Assembly (NCBI GenBank): GCA_026645375.1
Contig: JAPFFX010000389.1
Location: 1 to 32,752 of the forward strand
Direction of reading: 5' to 3'
From: Citricoccus sp. WCRC_4
GTDB lineage: Bacteria; Actinomycetota; Actinomycetes; Actinomycetales; Micrococcaceae
DNA length: 32,752 bases
Shown: in pieces, positions 22,069 through 29,981 of the stretch
Numbering within the stretch: position 1 is the first letter of the stretch
How the letters are laid out: every line of letters begins with the position of its first letter
Notes under the pieces: model-generated
What the model was told of the DNA's origin: nothing
Databases searched by the model: none
The model's input: the letters and a program-made list of their open reading frames with translations, nothing else
Program-made: the position numbers and the translations under genes

Positions 22069-22194
22069 CCCGGCCAACACGGTGGGACCGTCGCCCCTGA
22101 CCACCCCGGGGGCCGGAGGGGGTCGGCGGTCATCCGGGGACGACTCTGAGTGGGGCATTCGCAATATCCTCCCATGTCAGAGCCCGTTTCACGC

Positions 22195-22212
22195 CACGAC
22201 GAAGGGGTCGTG
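22195..22212. repeat. Inverted repeat just upstream of the mraZ -35 box
   Basis: CACGAC-GAAGGG-GTCGTG is a perfect 6-bp inverted repeat ending 4 nt before TTGACG. It may be an activator or repressor site for the dcw promoter. The binding protein is unknown. Confidence 0.35.
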
Positions 22213-22216
22213 TGGC

Positions 22217-22248
22217 TTGACGGTGGAGGGCAGTGGGGTAAAGTGGAG
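22217..22248 (+). promoter_or_regulatory. mraZ (dcw) promoter overlaid by three MraZ boxes
   Basis: TTGACG (22217-22222), a 16-nt spacer and TAAAGT (22239-22244) form the promoter. Three direct repeats, GTGGAG at 22223, GTGGGG at 22233 and GTGGAG at 22243, recur every 10 bp across the spacer, the -10 box and the start site. MraZ is known to bind TGGG-type repeats with a 10-bp period upstream of its own gene and to repress it. The leader to the mraZ ATG is about 65 nt. Confidence 0.75.
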
Positions 22249-22315
22249 GACATCAGAGGATGGTGGTGTTGAGGGAGGCTCAAGCGGCCCTTTCGGACGG
22301 CAAAGGCGGTGCTCC

Positions 22316-22747
22316 ATGTTCTTGGGGACCTACACGCCTCGGCTGGACGAGAAGGCCCGTCTGATCCTCCCGGCGAAGTTCCGCGAGGAGCTAGCCGACG
22401 GTCTGGTCCTCACCAGGGGACAGGAGCGGTGCATCTACGTCTTCAGTGCTCGTGAGTTCGAGAGGGTTCACGAGCAGATGAGGTCGGCTCCGCTGTCCTC
22501 ACGCCAGGCCAGGGACTACATCCGCGTCTTCCTGTCAGGCGCCTCCGACGAGGTTCCGGACAAGCAGGGGCGGATCACCATTCCGGGACCGCTGCGCAAC
22601 TATGCGGGACTGGACCGGGACGTGGCGGTCATCGGAGCCGGTACGCGAGCCGAGATCTGGGATGCCGAGGCCTGGAACTCCTACTTGGAGGACCAGGAGA
22701 ACGCCTTCTCGGAGACCGATGAGGAAGTCCTCCCGGGGATCTTCTGA
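22316..22747 (+). CDS. mraZ: Transcriptional regulator MraZ
   Basis: First gene of the division and cell-wall cluster. MraZ (143 residues) forms rings of double-AbrB-like domains and represses the dcw promoter by binding direct repeats. Both SpoVT-AbrB modules are visible: [24 protein letters not shown] (1-24) and the second around [18 protein letters not shown] (82-99). A C-terminal acidic tail ends in [11 protein letters not shown] at 22316 gives the family N-terminus MFLGTY; the frame is open 78 codons further upstream, but those run through the promoter. Boxes over the promoter imply autoregulation. A 299-nt gap with repeats follows before rsmH. Confidence 0.95.
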   Translation: MFLGTYTPRLDEKARLILPAKFREELADGLVLTRGQERCIYVFSAREFERVHEQMRSAPLSSRQARDYIRVFLSGASDEVPDKQGRITIPGPLRNYAGLDRDVAVIGAGTRAEIWDAEAWNSYLEDQENAFSETDEEVLPGIF

Positions 22748-22757
22748 CCGGCCGGTC
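22746..22757. repeat. 12-bp perfect palindrome at the mraZ stop codon
   Basis: GACCGGCCGGTC begins inside the mraZ stop codon. It is followed by CCGCC-CTCC-GGCGG, a possible small hairpin. Together they may weaken read-through from mraZ, but no T tract follows. Confidence 0.35.
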
Positions 22758-22840
22758 CTCCGCCCTCCGGCGGCCGGGGCGGCGGACACAACCGAACAGC
22801 GCGGATTCTTGCATGAGACCTCCAGCCGCCCCAGGCCGGA

Positions 22841-22924
22841 CCTGACCCGACTTCCCCTGGGCCAGGCACGGAACCGGTGAGCGATTCCGGCCCTGACCCG
22901 ACTTCCCCCGGGCCAGGCACGGAA
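22841..22924. repeat. Pair of 33-bp direct repeats between mraZ and rsmH
   Basis: 22841-22873 and 22892-22924 are identical except for one base, with a 51-bp period. Each can fold imperfectly (CCTG-CCC with GGG-CAGG). On the minus strand both contain GGGAAGTCGGG (plus-strand 22846-22856 and 22897-22907), one base different from the GGGAAGTGGGG core of the array upstream of mraZ. The 299-nt gap has no coding signal; it may hold an extra promoter or regulatory site for rsmH onward. Confidence 0.8.
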
Positions 22925-23046
22925 GACGTGCGGATGGGGATCTGATCCAAGGGTCCGCCTGTCACTTAATGGGGTCCTCTGCCGTCGCGAGCCGGACGGG
23001 GACCCGTGGAACCGGACGAGGTCGAGCGTGGAAAGGGACACACGGC

Positions 23047-24042
23047 TTGGGTGAAGAGCAGAGACCGGCACAGGACCGGCACGTTCCCGTCATGCGCGAC
23101 CGCGTCCTGGACCTGCTCTCCCCGGGACTCGACGCTGCCCGCGTCGCCGGGCGCCGTCCCGTAGCCCTGGACGGCACCCTGGGCATGGGGGGACACGCCG
23201 AGGCGATCCTCCGACGGCACCCGGACGCGGTCGTCGTGGGGATCGACCGGGACACCGAGGCGTTGCGCCTGGCGGCCGAGCGCCTGGCGTGGGCCGGGGA
23301 CCGCCTGCGGACCTGGCACGGGACCTATGACGGTGTCGCCGAGGCCCTGGCCTCGGCCGGTTTCGCCGAGGCGGACGCCATGCTCTTCGACCTGGGCGTC
23401 TCCTCGTACCAGCTGGATGAGCGGGAGCGCGGTTTCGCCTACTCCTACGACGCGCCGTTGGACATGCGCATGGACACGACCGGGGGGATCACCGCCGCCG
23501 ACGTCGTGAACGAGTACGACGAGGACCGGTTGCGCCGGATCATCCGGTCCTGGGGTGAGGAGAAGTTCGCCGGCAGGATCGCCTCGGCCATCGTCCGCGC
23601 CCGCCAGGACGCGCCCTTCGAGACCACTGGCCGGCTCGTGGAGGTCATCCGTTCGGCCGTCCCCGCCGCTGCCGGCCGCAGCGGCGGGCATCCCGCCAAG
23701 CGCACGTTCCAGGCCCTCCGGATCGAGGTCAACGAGGAACTCGACGTGCTCGAGGAGACGCTGCCCGCAGCGATGCGCGCCCTGTCAGTGGGCGGGCGGC
23801 TCGTGGTCATGAGCTACCACTCGCTCGAGGACCGGATCACCAAGAAGGCCATCACGGCACAGTCCACCTCCACGGCGCCCCCCGGATTCCCGGTCGAACT
23901 GGAGGAACACGAACCGGTGGTCCGGGTCCTGACTAGGGGCGTGGACAAACCCACGGAAAAAGAAATCGAAGAAAACCCTCGCGCCTCCTCAGCAAAAGTG
24001 CGCGCCATTGAGAAGATCAGACCATCAAGGAGCACAGCATGA
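23047..24042 (+). CDS. rsmH: 16S rRNA (cytosine-1402 N4)-methyltransferase
   Basis: SAM-dependent methyltransferase (MraW) that methylates C1402 of 16S rRNA. The 331 residues have the N-terminal [14 protein letters not shown], the SAM-binding [30 protein letters not shown], the PLDMRMD segment, the helical insert ([19 protein letters not shown]) and the [12 protein letters not shown] motif, with the usual basic C-terminus. No ATG or GTG fits; TTG at 23047 with GAAAGGGA 8 nt upstream gives the family length. An ATG at 22969 is in frame but lacks a ribosome site and adds 26 unusual residues. The stop overlaps the ftsL start (ATGA). Confidence 0.92.
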   Translation: MGEEQRPAQDRHVPVMRDRVLDLLSPGLDAARVAGRRPVALDGTLGMGGHAEAILRRHPDAVVVGIDRDTEALRLAAERLAWAGDRLRTWHGTYDGVAEALASAGFAEADAMLFDLGVSSYQLDERERGFAYSYDAPLDMRMDTTGGITAADVVNEYDEDRLRRIIRSWGEEKFAGRIASAIVRARQDAPFETTGRLVEVIRSAVPAAAGRSGGHPAKRTFQALRIEVNEELDVLEETLPAAMRALSVGGRLVVMSYHSLEDRITKKAITAQSTSTAPPGFPVELEEHEPVVRVLTRGVDKPTEKEIEENPRASSAKVRAIEKIRPSRSTA

Positions 24043-24836
24043 CCGCAACGCAGCAGCGCACTGCCATGCAGCAGCCCGTCCACGCCCGCGAGAGCACCGC
24101 TCCGCAGCTGGACCGGGCTGCTCCTTGGCAACCCACCGTCAGCCCTGAGTACCGTGCCGCACCGGCGGGCACCCAGGGCGCGGAGAACCGGGGCCGGACA
24201 CCGCTGGCCGTGGTCCCGGCGCCGGTCAGGAGGACCGGCCGGGGCTTCGTCGCCCTGTGCGTCGGCATCCTGGCCATGGCGCTGCTGGCCGTGCTGGTGG
24301 TCAACATCACGGTCTCCAACCGGCAGTACGAGATGGTCGGACTCAAGAGCGAGCAACTGGACCTGACCCAGTCGAACGAGCTGCTGCGCCAGCAGGTCGA
24401 GCACCTCGAGGCGCCGCAGAACCTCGCTGCCGAGGCAGACCGGCTCGGCATGGTGAAACCGGGGGACATCGCTGCGGTCGACCTCGCCACCGGCCGGGTC
24501 ACCGGCGCCGCCACCTCGGCCGAAGGCGAGGACGGGCCCACCGGCCTGATCGCCGCGCCCGTCGGCCCGGCCGAACGGGCTGCCGCCCAGGCCGCCGAAA
24601 CCGAGGCCGGAGAGACCGGCCGGGAGCCCGGGCAGGACGCGGCCGGGACGACGGCACCCGAGGCGCCGGCCGGCGTGCAGCCCGAACAGGACGCTGCGAC
24701 CGGGCCGGACGCTGAGGCCGGGCAGAATGCTGAGACGCGGCAGGACCCGTCCGGCACCGTCGCATCCGGCGCCGACCGGGATCTCAACGGCGGGACGATC
24801 CCCGCCCCGCAGTTCGCCGCCAGCAGCGCCGACTGA
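24039..24836 (+). CDS. ftsL: Cell division protein FtsL-like, with long acidic tail
   Basis: Bitopic division protein by position (between rsmH and ftsI) and shape. A cytoplasmic N-terminus of about 68 residues with basic end (PVRRTGRG) leads to one transmembrane helix (about 69-90) and a septum-initiator-type coiled coil ([43 protein letters not shown], about 96-140). The pattern fits FtsL, which links FtsQ/FtsB to FtsWI. Unusually, a Glu/Ala/Gly-rich, low-complexity tail of about 110 residues follows outside the cell; it appears disordered. Sequence conservation in FtsL is low, so the name rests mainly on context. It overlaps rsmH by 4 nt. Confidence 0.85.
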   Translation: MTATQQRTAMQQPVHARESTAPQLDRAAPWQPTVSPEYRAAPAGTQGAENRGRTPLAVVPAPVRRTGRGFVALCVGILAMALLAVLVVNITVSNRQYEMVGLKSEQLDLTQSNELLRQQVEHLEAPQNLAAEADRLGMVKPGDIAAVDLATGRVTGAATSAEGEDGPTGLIAAPVGPAERAAAQAAETEAGETGREPGQDAAGTTAPEAPAGVQPEQDAATGPDAEAGQNAETRQDPSGTVASGADRDLNGGTIPAPQFAASSAD

Positions 24837-24903
24837 GACGCACCGCCGGACACGGTCCGGCCTGAACCACCCCCGACGAACTGACGAACGACCGGACGAC
24901 GGC

Positions 24904-24929
24904 CCTGCCGTGGGAACCGGCAGGAAGGA
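24904..24929 (+). promoter_or_regulatory. Hairpin overlapping the ftsI ribosome-binding site
   Basis: CCTGCCG (24904-24910) pairs perfectly with CGGCAGG (24918-24924) around a 7-nt loop. The ribosome site AGGAAGGA (24922-24929) begins inside the 3' arm. The structure could lower translation of ftsI relative to its neighbours. It lies in the 102-nt gap after ftsL, the longest within the ftsL-murD stretch. Confidence 0.45.
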
Positions 24930-24938
24930 CTGCAGCAG

Positions 24939-26732
24939 ATGGCCCAGGCCTCCGATGCCCGAAGCGCCACGGACACGACCGGCAGGCGCCTGCGCCTGGG
25001 CATGGTCATCGCCCTGGTCCTTCTGGCGGTGCTGGCCCTGCGGCTGGTCCTCATCCAGGGGGTGGACGCCTCCGGCCACGCGCAGGACGCCATGAAGGAG
25101 CGGTTGCGCTCGGTGACGGTGTCGCCCGACCGCGGATCGATCCTGGATTCCCAGGGACGGGTGATGGCCGCCTCGGTGGCCCGCTACGACCTGGTGGCCG
25201 ACCAGCGCCTGGTGAAGGACTTCCGGCGCTGGGACGAGGAGAGCGCCTCGATGGTCGACGTGTCCCTGTCCGACTCACTCGACCGGCTCTCCGGGATCCT
25301 GGGCATGGATCGTGCCGAGCTCGAGGCCCGCATGGTCGGTGACCGGCCGTACAAGGTCGTATCCAAGGGGGTCACACCGGAGATCAAGGACCAGGCGCTG
25401 GACCTCGGCATCCCGGGCCTGCTGGCTGAACCCGTCACCGAGCGCACCTACCCCAACGGTTCGGTGGCCGGTTCGATCCTGGGCTTCGTCGGCGGTGACG
25501 GCACCCCGCTCGAGGGACTCGAGCTGAGCCAGGACGAACAGCTCTCCGGCGAACCCGGCAAGCGTACCTACGAGATCTCCGCCGACGGCGTGCGCATCCC
25601 GAACGCCGAGTTCTCCGAGGAACCCGCCGTCGACGGCCAGGACGTCAGGCTGACCATCGACCAGGACGTCCAGTGGTTCGCGCAGGAGGCGATCGCCGCG
25701 AAGACGGAGTCCTACGACGCACTGTGGGGCAACATCGTGGTGATGGACGCCAAGACGGGTGAATTGCTGGCCATGGCGGACTCCACCACGGTGGATCCCT
25801 CCGATCCGACTGCCACGGACAGCCTCTTCTGGCGGCCCACCGCACTGACCCAGTCCTACGAGCCCGGATCCACCGGCAAGGTCCCCACGTTCGCCACCGC
25901 GCTCGAGGTCGGCGGCGTGGAGCCGACCGACGCCTACGAGGTGCCCAACAAGCAGGAGTTCGACGGGCAGATCATCAACGACTCGATGCCCCACGACACC
26001 TACGAGATGACCACGGCCGGCATCTTCACCCGGTCCTACAACACCGGCACGGTCCAGGTGGCCCAGAGCGTCGACGACCGGACCCGCTACGAGTACATGA
26101 AGAAGCTCGGGATCGGCGAGCACCTGGACATCGGCCTGCCCGGCAGCAACAAGGGGATCCTGGTGCCGCCCGAGCAGTGGGACGGCCGCCAGCGGCTCAC
26201 CACGATGTTCGGCCAGGGATACACCCAGACCACCCTGCACATGGCGCAGGTCTTCCAGACCATCGCCAACGGCGGGGTCCGGCGGCATCCCCAGCTGATC
26301 GACGCCTACATCGATCCCGACGGCTCGGAACACGTGCAGCCGGACCCCGAGGGCACCCGGATCTACTCCGAGGAGACGGCCGAGGAGATGCTGCGGATGA
26401 TGGAGGGCGTCGTGCAGGTGGGGACCGCCGGACCGGCGAAGATCCCCGGCTACCGCGTGGGCGGCAAGACCGGTACGGGCGAGGCCGCCGGCGTCGGCGG
26501 TTACAACGGCTACACGACCTCCTTCACCGGCGTGGCCCCGCTGGACGATCCCCGGTTCGTCGTGGCCGTCTCCGTCCACCGCCCGCAGGGCAACTGGAAG
26601 AACTGGGAGGTCGAGGACACCGCCGCCGAGGTCCTGTCCTACCTGCTGAACCAGTACAGCGTCCCGCCCTCGGACGCCGAGCCGCAACACTACGATGTCT
26701 TCACCGACGAGCCCCAGAAACGACCCTGGTAG
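24939..26732 (+). CDS. ftsI: Division transpeptidase FtsI (class B penicillin-binding protein)
   Basis: Septal peptidoglycan transpeptidase (PbpB/PBP3 type), 597 residues. A short cytoplasmic end and one membrane helix (about 19-40) are followed by the pedestal domain (RGSILDSQGRVMA, near 64) and the transpeptidase domain with SxxK in EPGSTGKVP (S311, K314), SxN in RSYNTG (S366, N368) and KTG in GGKTGTGE (K510). The complete catalytic set shows an active enzyme. The active-site motif reads STGK, where many relatives have STFK or STMK. ATG at 24939 is 9 nt after AGGAAGGA. It partners with the ftsW gene later in the cluster. Confidence 0.95.
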   Translation: MAQASDARSATDTTGRRLRLGMVIALVLLAVLALRLVLIQGVDASGHAQDAMKERLRSVTVSPDRGSILDSQGRVMAASVARYDLVADQRLVKDFRRWDEESASMVDVSLSDSLDRLSGILGMDRAELEARMVGDRPYKVVSKGVTPEIKDQALDLGIPGLLAEPVTERTYPNGSVAGSILGFVGGDGTPLEGLELSQDEQLSGEPGKRTYEISADGVRIPNAEFSEEPAVDGQDVRLTIDQDVQWFAQEAIAAKTESYDALWGNIVVMDAKTGELLAMADSTTVDPSDPTATDSLFWRPTALTQSYEPGSTGKVPTFATALEVGGVEPTDAYEVPNKQEFDGQIINDSMPHDTYEMTTAGIFTRSYNTGTVQVAQSVDDRTRYEYMKKLGIGEHLDIGLPGSNKGILVPPEQWDGRQRLTTMFGQGYTQTTLHMAQVFQTIANGGVRRHPQLIDAYIDPDGSEHVQPDPEGTRIYSEETAEEMLRMMEGVVQVGTAGPAKIPGYRVGGKTGTGEAAGVGGYNGYTTSFTGVAPLDDPRFVVAVSVHRPQGNWKNWEVEDTAAEVLSYLLNQYSVPPSDAEPQHYDVFTDEPQKRPW

Positions 26733-26739
26733 ACCCCGG

Positions 26740-28470
26740 ATGACCACACCACTGACTCCCGCCGCGCAGGACGCGGCCTTCCGTCCCGCCCAGACCGAGC
26801 CGATCCGCTGGGACGACCTGCTCGCCGGACTCGCTCGCGCGGGCCAGCCGGCCGACGTCGTCGGCAGCACCGCGGACCGTCCGGGCCCCACCGGCGTCAC
26901 CATGGACTCGCGGATGGTCCGCCCGGGCGACCTCTACGCCGGCGTCCCCGGGGCCTCCCGGCACGGCGCGGAGTTCGCCGGGACGGTCATCGCCGCCGGG
27001 GCGCGAGGCATCCTGACGGACCGAGAGGGCGCCAGGCTGTGCGCCGCCTCCTCCGCCGGCATCCCGGTGCTCATCGTGGAGGACGTGCGCGACGCCGTCG
27101 GGCCGGCTGCCGCGGCCGTGTACCGCAACATTGGGGCCGGGCCCCGGTTGTACGGGATCACGGGGACGAACGGCAAGACCACCACGAACTACTTCCTGAC
27201 GGCCCTGCTCGGCGCGCTGGGGGAGACCACCGGGATGATCGGGACGATCGAGATCCGGGCCGGTCGCCGGGTGGTGCCCAGCACCCTGACCACCCCGGAG
27301 TCCACCCAGTTGCACGCCCTGATGGCCCTGATGCGCCAGGAGGAGGTCTCCTCGGCGGTGATGGAGGTCTCCTCGCACTCCGTCAGCTACCGACGGATCT
27401 CAGGACTGCACTACGCGGTGGCCGGGTTCAGCAACCTCACGCAGGACCACCTGGACCTGCACGGTTCCATGGACGAGTACTTCCGGGCCAAGGGTGGCCT
27501 GTTCGACGCCGACCGCACGGACCGTGCCGTGATCACCCTCGACGGCGGACCGGACGCGCCCGACGCCGACGGCCAGACGTGGGGGACCAGGATGGCCGCC
27601 CACGCAGGCTGCCCGGTCGTGACCCTGGCCCTGGGACCCGCGGCCGACCATGGTGGACGCGCTCTGACCGGTGACTGGACCCTCACGGACCTCGTCGCCG
27701 AGAGCATGGGCCACCGGTTCACGCTGCGCCACGCCGCCTCGGGGCGGGACGTCACCGGTTCCACCGGGCTGCCCGGGCGGTTCAACGTCGCCAACGCCGC
27801 CCTGGCCGCCGTGATGGTGTTCGAGTCCCGGCCGCCGGAGGACTGGGACGAGATCGCCGCCGTGCTCGATGCGCCCGTGGGAGAGGGGCCGTTCGCCACG
27901 GCCGTGCCCGGGCGCATGGAGGTCGTCGGCCGGGCCCCGGACGCGATCGTCGACTTCGCCCACAACCCCGACGGCCTGGTCCGCGCCCTCGGATCGGTCC
28001 GCGAGGCACGCCGCGCCACCGGCAACGACGCCGGACGGACGATCCTGGTCTTCGGGGCCACCGGTGACCGGGACCGGGCCAAGCGCCCGGGCATGGGCCG
28101 GATCGCCGCTGAATGGGCCGACGTCGTGATCGTCACGGACGACGACCCGCACACCGAACCCCCGGCCGGGATCAGGACCGAGGTCCTGCGGGGGGTCCAC
28201 GAGGGCGTGCGCACCGCGGCCGCAGCCGGCCGCACCGTCCAGGTGCACGAGTCGGCGCCACGCCAGGACGCGATCGAGCTGGCCGTGTCCTTGGCCACAC
28301 CGGCCGACACCGTCCTGCTCGCCGGCCGCGGTCACGAGACCGTGCAGGACATGGACGGAGTGGACATCCCGCTCGACGATCGCGTCGAGCTGCGGGGCGC
28401 CCTGGCACGGCACGGCCACGGCCCCTCACCGGTTTCGCCCGGGCCTGCACGTAAAGTTGACGGGTCATGA
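26740..28470 (+). CDS. murE: UDP-MurNAc-tripeptide synthetase, probably L-lysine adding
   Basis: Cytoplasmic Mur ligase that adds the third stem-peptide residue, 576 residues. The ATP loop GITGTNGKTTTN (K146), the carbamylated-lysine region EYFRAKGG, NLTQDHLDLHG and the HNPDGL motif are present. The specificity motif is DDPH (468-471). Enzymes adding diaminopimelate carry DNPR there, with the arginine binding the extra carboxylate; its absence points to L-lysine, as in Micrococcaceae. ATG at 26740 follows the ftsI stop by 7 nt without a good ribosome site, so coupling with ftsI is likely; the frame is open further upstream inside ftsI. The stop overlaps the murF start by 4 nt. Confidence 0.92.
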   Translation: MTTPLTPAAQDAAFRPAQTEPIRWDDLLAGLARAGQPADVVGSTADRPGPTGVTMDSRMVRPGDLYAGVPGASRHGAEFAGTVIAAGARGILTDREGARLCAASSAGIPVLIVEDVRDAVGPAAAAVYRNIGAGPRLYGITGTNGKTTTNYFLTALLGALGETTGMIGTIEIRAGRRVVPSTLTTPESTQLHALMALMRQEEVSSAVMEVSSHSVSYRRISGLHYAVAGFSNLTQDHLDLHGSMDEYFRAKGGLFDADRTDRAVITLDGGPDAPDADGQTWGTRMAAHAGCPVVTLALGPAADHGGRALTGDWTLTDLVAESMGHRFTLRHAASGRDVTGSTGLPGRFNVANAALAAVMVFESRPPEDWDEIAAVLDAPVGEGPFATAVPGRMEVVGRAPDAIVDFAHNPDGLVRALGSVREARRATGNDAGRTILVFGATGDRDRAKRPGMGRIAAEWADVVIVTDDDPHTEPPAGIRTEVLRGVHEGVRTAAAAGRTVQVHESAPRQDAIELAVSLATPADTVLLAGRGHETVQDMDGVDIPLDDRVELRGALARHGHGPSPVSPGPARKVDGS

Positions 28471-29981
28471 TCGAACTCACCGCCTCCGCCATCGCCGGGG
28501 CCACCGGGGGCGTCCTCACCGCCTCGGCGTCCCCTGACCTACTGGTCAGCGCAGCCACCACCGACTCCCGCGAGGTCTCTCCGGGGACCCTGTTCATCGC
28601 CAAGCCGGGTGAGCAGGCCGACGGGCACGACTTCATCCCGGCGGCCCGGTCCGCCGGGGCCACCCTCGTGCTCGCCGAGCGCGAGACCACGGACGCCGGG
28701 GGACAGGCCGACCCGGCCGTCATCGTCGACGACGTGGTCCTGGCCATGGGACGGCTGGCGTCGTACATCGTCGCCCGGATCCGGGAGCACTCGCCGACCA
28801 CGGTCATCGGCATCACCGGGTCGGCGGGCAAGACCACCACGAAGGACCTGCTGGCGAGCATCCTGGGCACCGACGGTCCCACCGTGGCGCCGCAGGGGTC
28901 CTACAACGGGGAGGTGGGCGTCCCACTGACCGTGTTCCGGGCCGGCCTGGACACCCGCTACCTGGTGGTCGAGATGGGTGCCGACGGAATCGGCAACATC
29001 GAGTACCTGGCGGACATGGTCGCGCCGGACATCGGCGTGGTCCTGATGGTCGGCAGCGCCCACGCCGGCAAGTTCGGCGGCGTGGAGAACATCGCCCGGA
29101 CCAAGGGCGAACTGGTGGAGGCGTTGCCGGCAGACGGCGTGGCCGTCCTGAACCGTGATGACGCCCGGGTGGCCGCGATGGTGGACCGGACCTCCGCCCG
29201 GCTGGCGTGGTTCTCCACCGAGGACGGCAGCTTCCCGCTCATCGACGCGGACGTGGCCGACGGTACCGCGGACTTCTCCGCCCTGGCCGCGAACCTGACC
29301 ACGACCGAGGGGCAGCACCCCGAGTTCGACCTGCAGCTGGGTGCGGGCACCGCGGCCGAGACCCATCACGTGGTCTCGGGACTGATCGGCCGGCACCACG
29401 CCACGAACATCGCAGCGGCCGCAGCGGCCGCCCATGCCGCCGGGCTGCCGGCCGACAGGATCGCCGCCGCCCTCGACGGGGCAGGAGCGAGGAGCCGCCG
29501 GCGGATGGAGCGCACCGATCGCCCGGACGGCGTGACGATCATCAATGACGCGTACAACGCCAACCCGGAGTCCATGCGGGCGGCGCTGAAGACGCTGGCC
29601 ATGATCGGACGTTCCACGGGACGCCGGACGTGGGCCGTGCTGGGGGAGATGCTCGAGCTGGGGGAGGCCCGGATCGCCGAGCACACCGCGATCGGCACGG
29701 CCGTGGTCCGGTTGAACATCGACCAGCTCGTGGTGGTCGGCCGCGGTGCGCGGCCGCTCTACACCTCCGCCGTCAACGAGGGGTCCTGGGGCGACGAGGT
29801 CGACTTCGCCGAGGACCTGGACGAGGCCGAGGAACTGCTCCGGCGCCGCCTGGCACCGGGGGACGTGGTGTTGTTCAAGTCCTCCAACGGCGCTGGCCTG
29901 GGGGACCTCGGGGATCGACTAGCATTGGCCCCGGCCAGCCCGGAACCGGGTGCCGGAAGCCGGAAGGAGCAGCGCCAGTGA
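28467..29981 (+). CDS. murF: UDP-MurNAc-tripeptide-D-alanyl-D-alanine ligase
   Basis: Adds D-Ala-D-Ala to the UDP-MurNAc-tripeptide, completing the soluble peptidoglycan precursor. The 504 residues contain an N-terminal domain (SAATTDSREVSPGTLFIA), the ATP loop GITGSAGKTTTKD, the NGEVGVPLTVF segment, GRHHATNIAAAAAAA, and the C-terminal IINDAYNANPESMRAAL and GEMLELGE motifs. ATG at 28467 overlaps the murE stop (ATGA), and the stop overlaps the mraY GTG start (GTGA). A chance TAAAGT stands 9 nt before the start but does not make a convincing promoter. Confidence 0.95.
   Translation: MIELTASAIAGATGGVLTASASPDLLVSAATTDSREVSPGTLFIAKPGEQADGHDFIPAARSAGATLVLAERETTDAGGQADPAVIVDDVVLAMGRLASYIVARIREHSPTTVIGITGSAGKTTTKDLLASILGTDGPTVAPQGSYNGEVGVPLTVFRAGLDTRYLVVEMGADGIGNIEYLADMVAPDIGVVLMVGSAHAGKFGGVENIARTKGELVEALPADGVAVLNRDDARVAAMVDRTSARLAWFSTEDGSFPLIDADVADGTADFSALAANLTTTEGQHPEFDLQLGAGTAAETHHVVSGLIGRHHATNIAAAAAAAHAAGLPADRIAAALDGAGARSRRRMERTDRPDGVTIINDAYNANPESMRAALKTLAMIGRSTGRRTWAVLGEMLELGEARIAEHTAIGTAVVRLNIDQLVVVGRGARPLYTSAVNEGSWGDEVDFAEDLDEAEELLRRRLAPGDVVLFKSSNGAGLGDLGDRLALAPASPEPGAGSRKEQRQ

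Noticed and set aside
21952-22283. Small minus-strand frames over the tandem array before mraZ
   Set aside because: Their repeats (GGGKWG and similar) only reflect the 23-bp DNA repeat; no ribosome site or homologue-like features.
22535-23071. Minus-strand frame with repeated RAWPRGSRVRSGLG
   Set aside because: The repetition comes from the 33-bp intergenic repeats, and the rest is antisense to mraZ.
28444-28466. TAAAGT upstream of murF as an internal promoter
   Set aside because: The spacing to ATG is 9 nt, no -35 box is visible, and murF is coupled to murE by a 4-nt overlap; chance is likelier.
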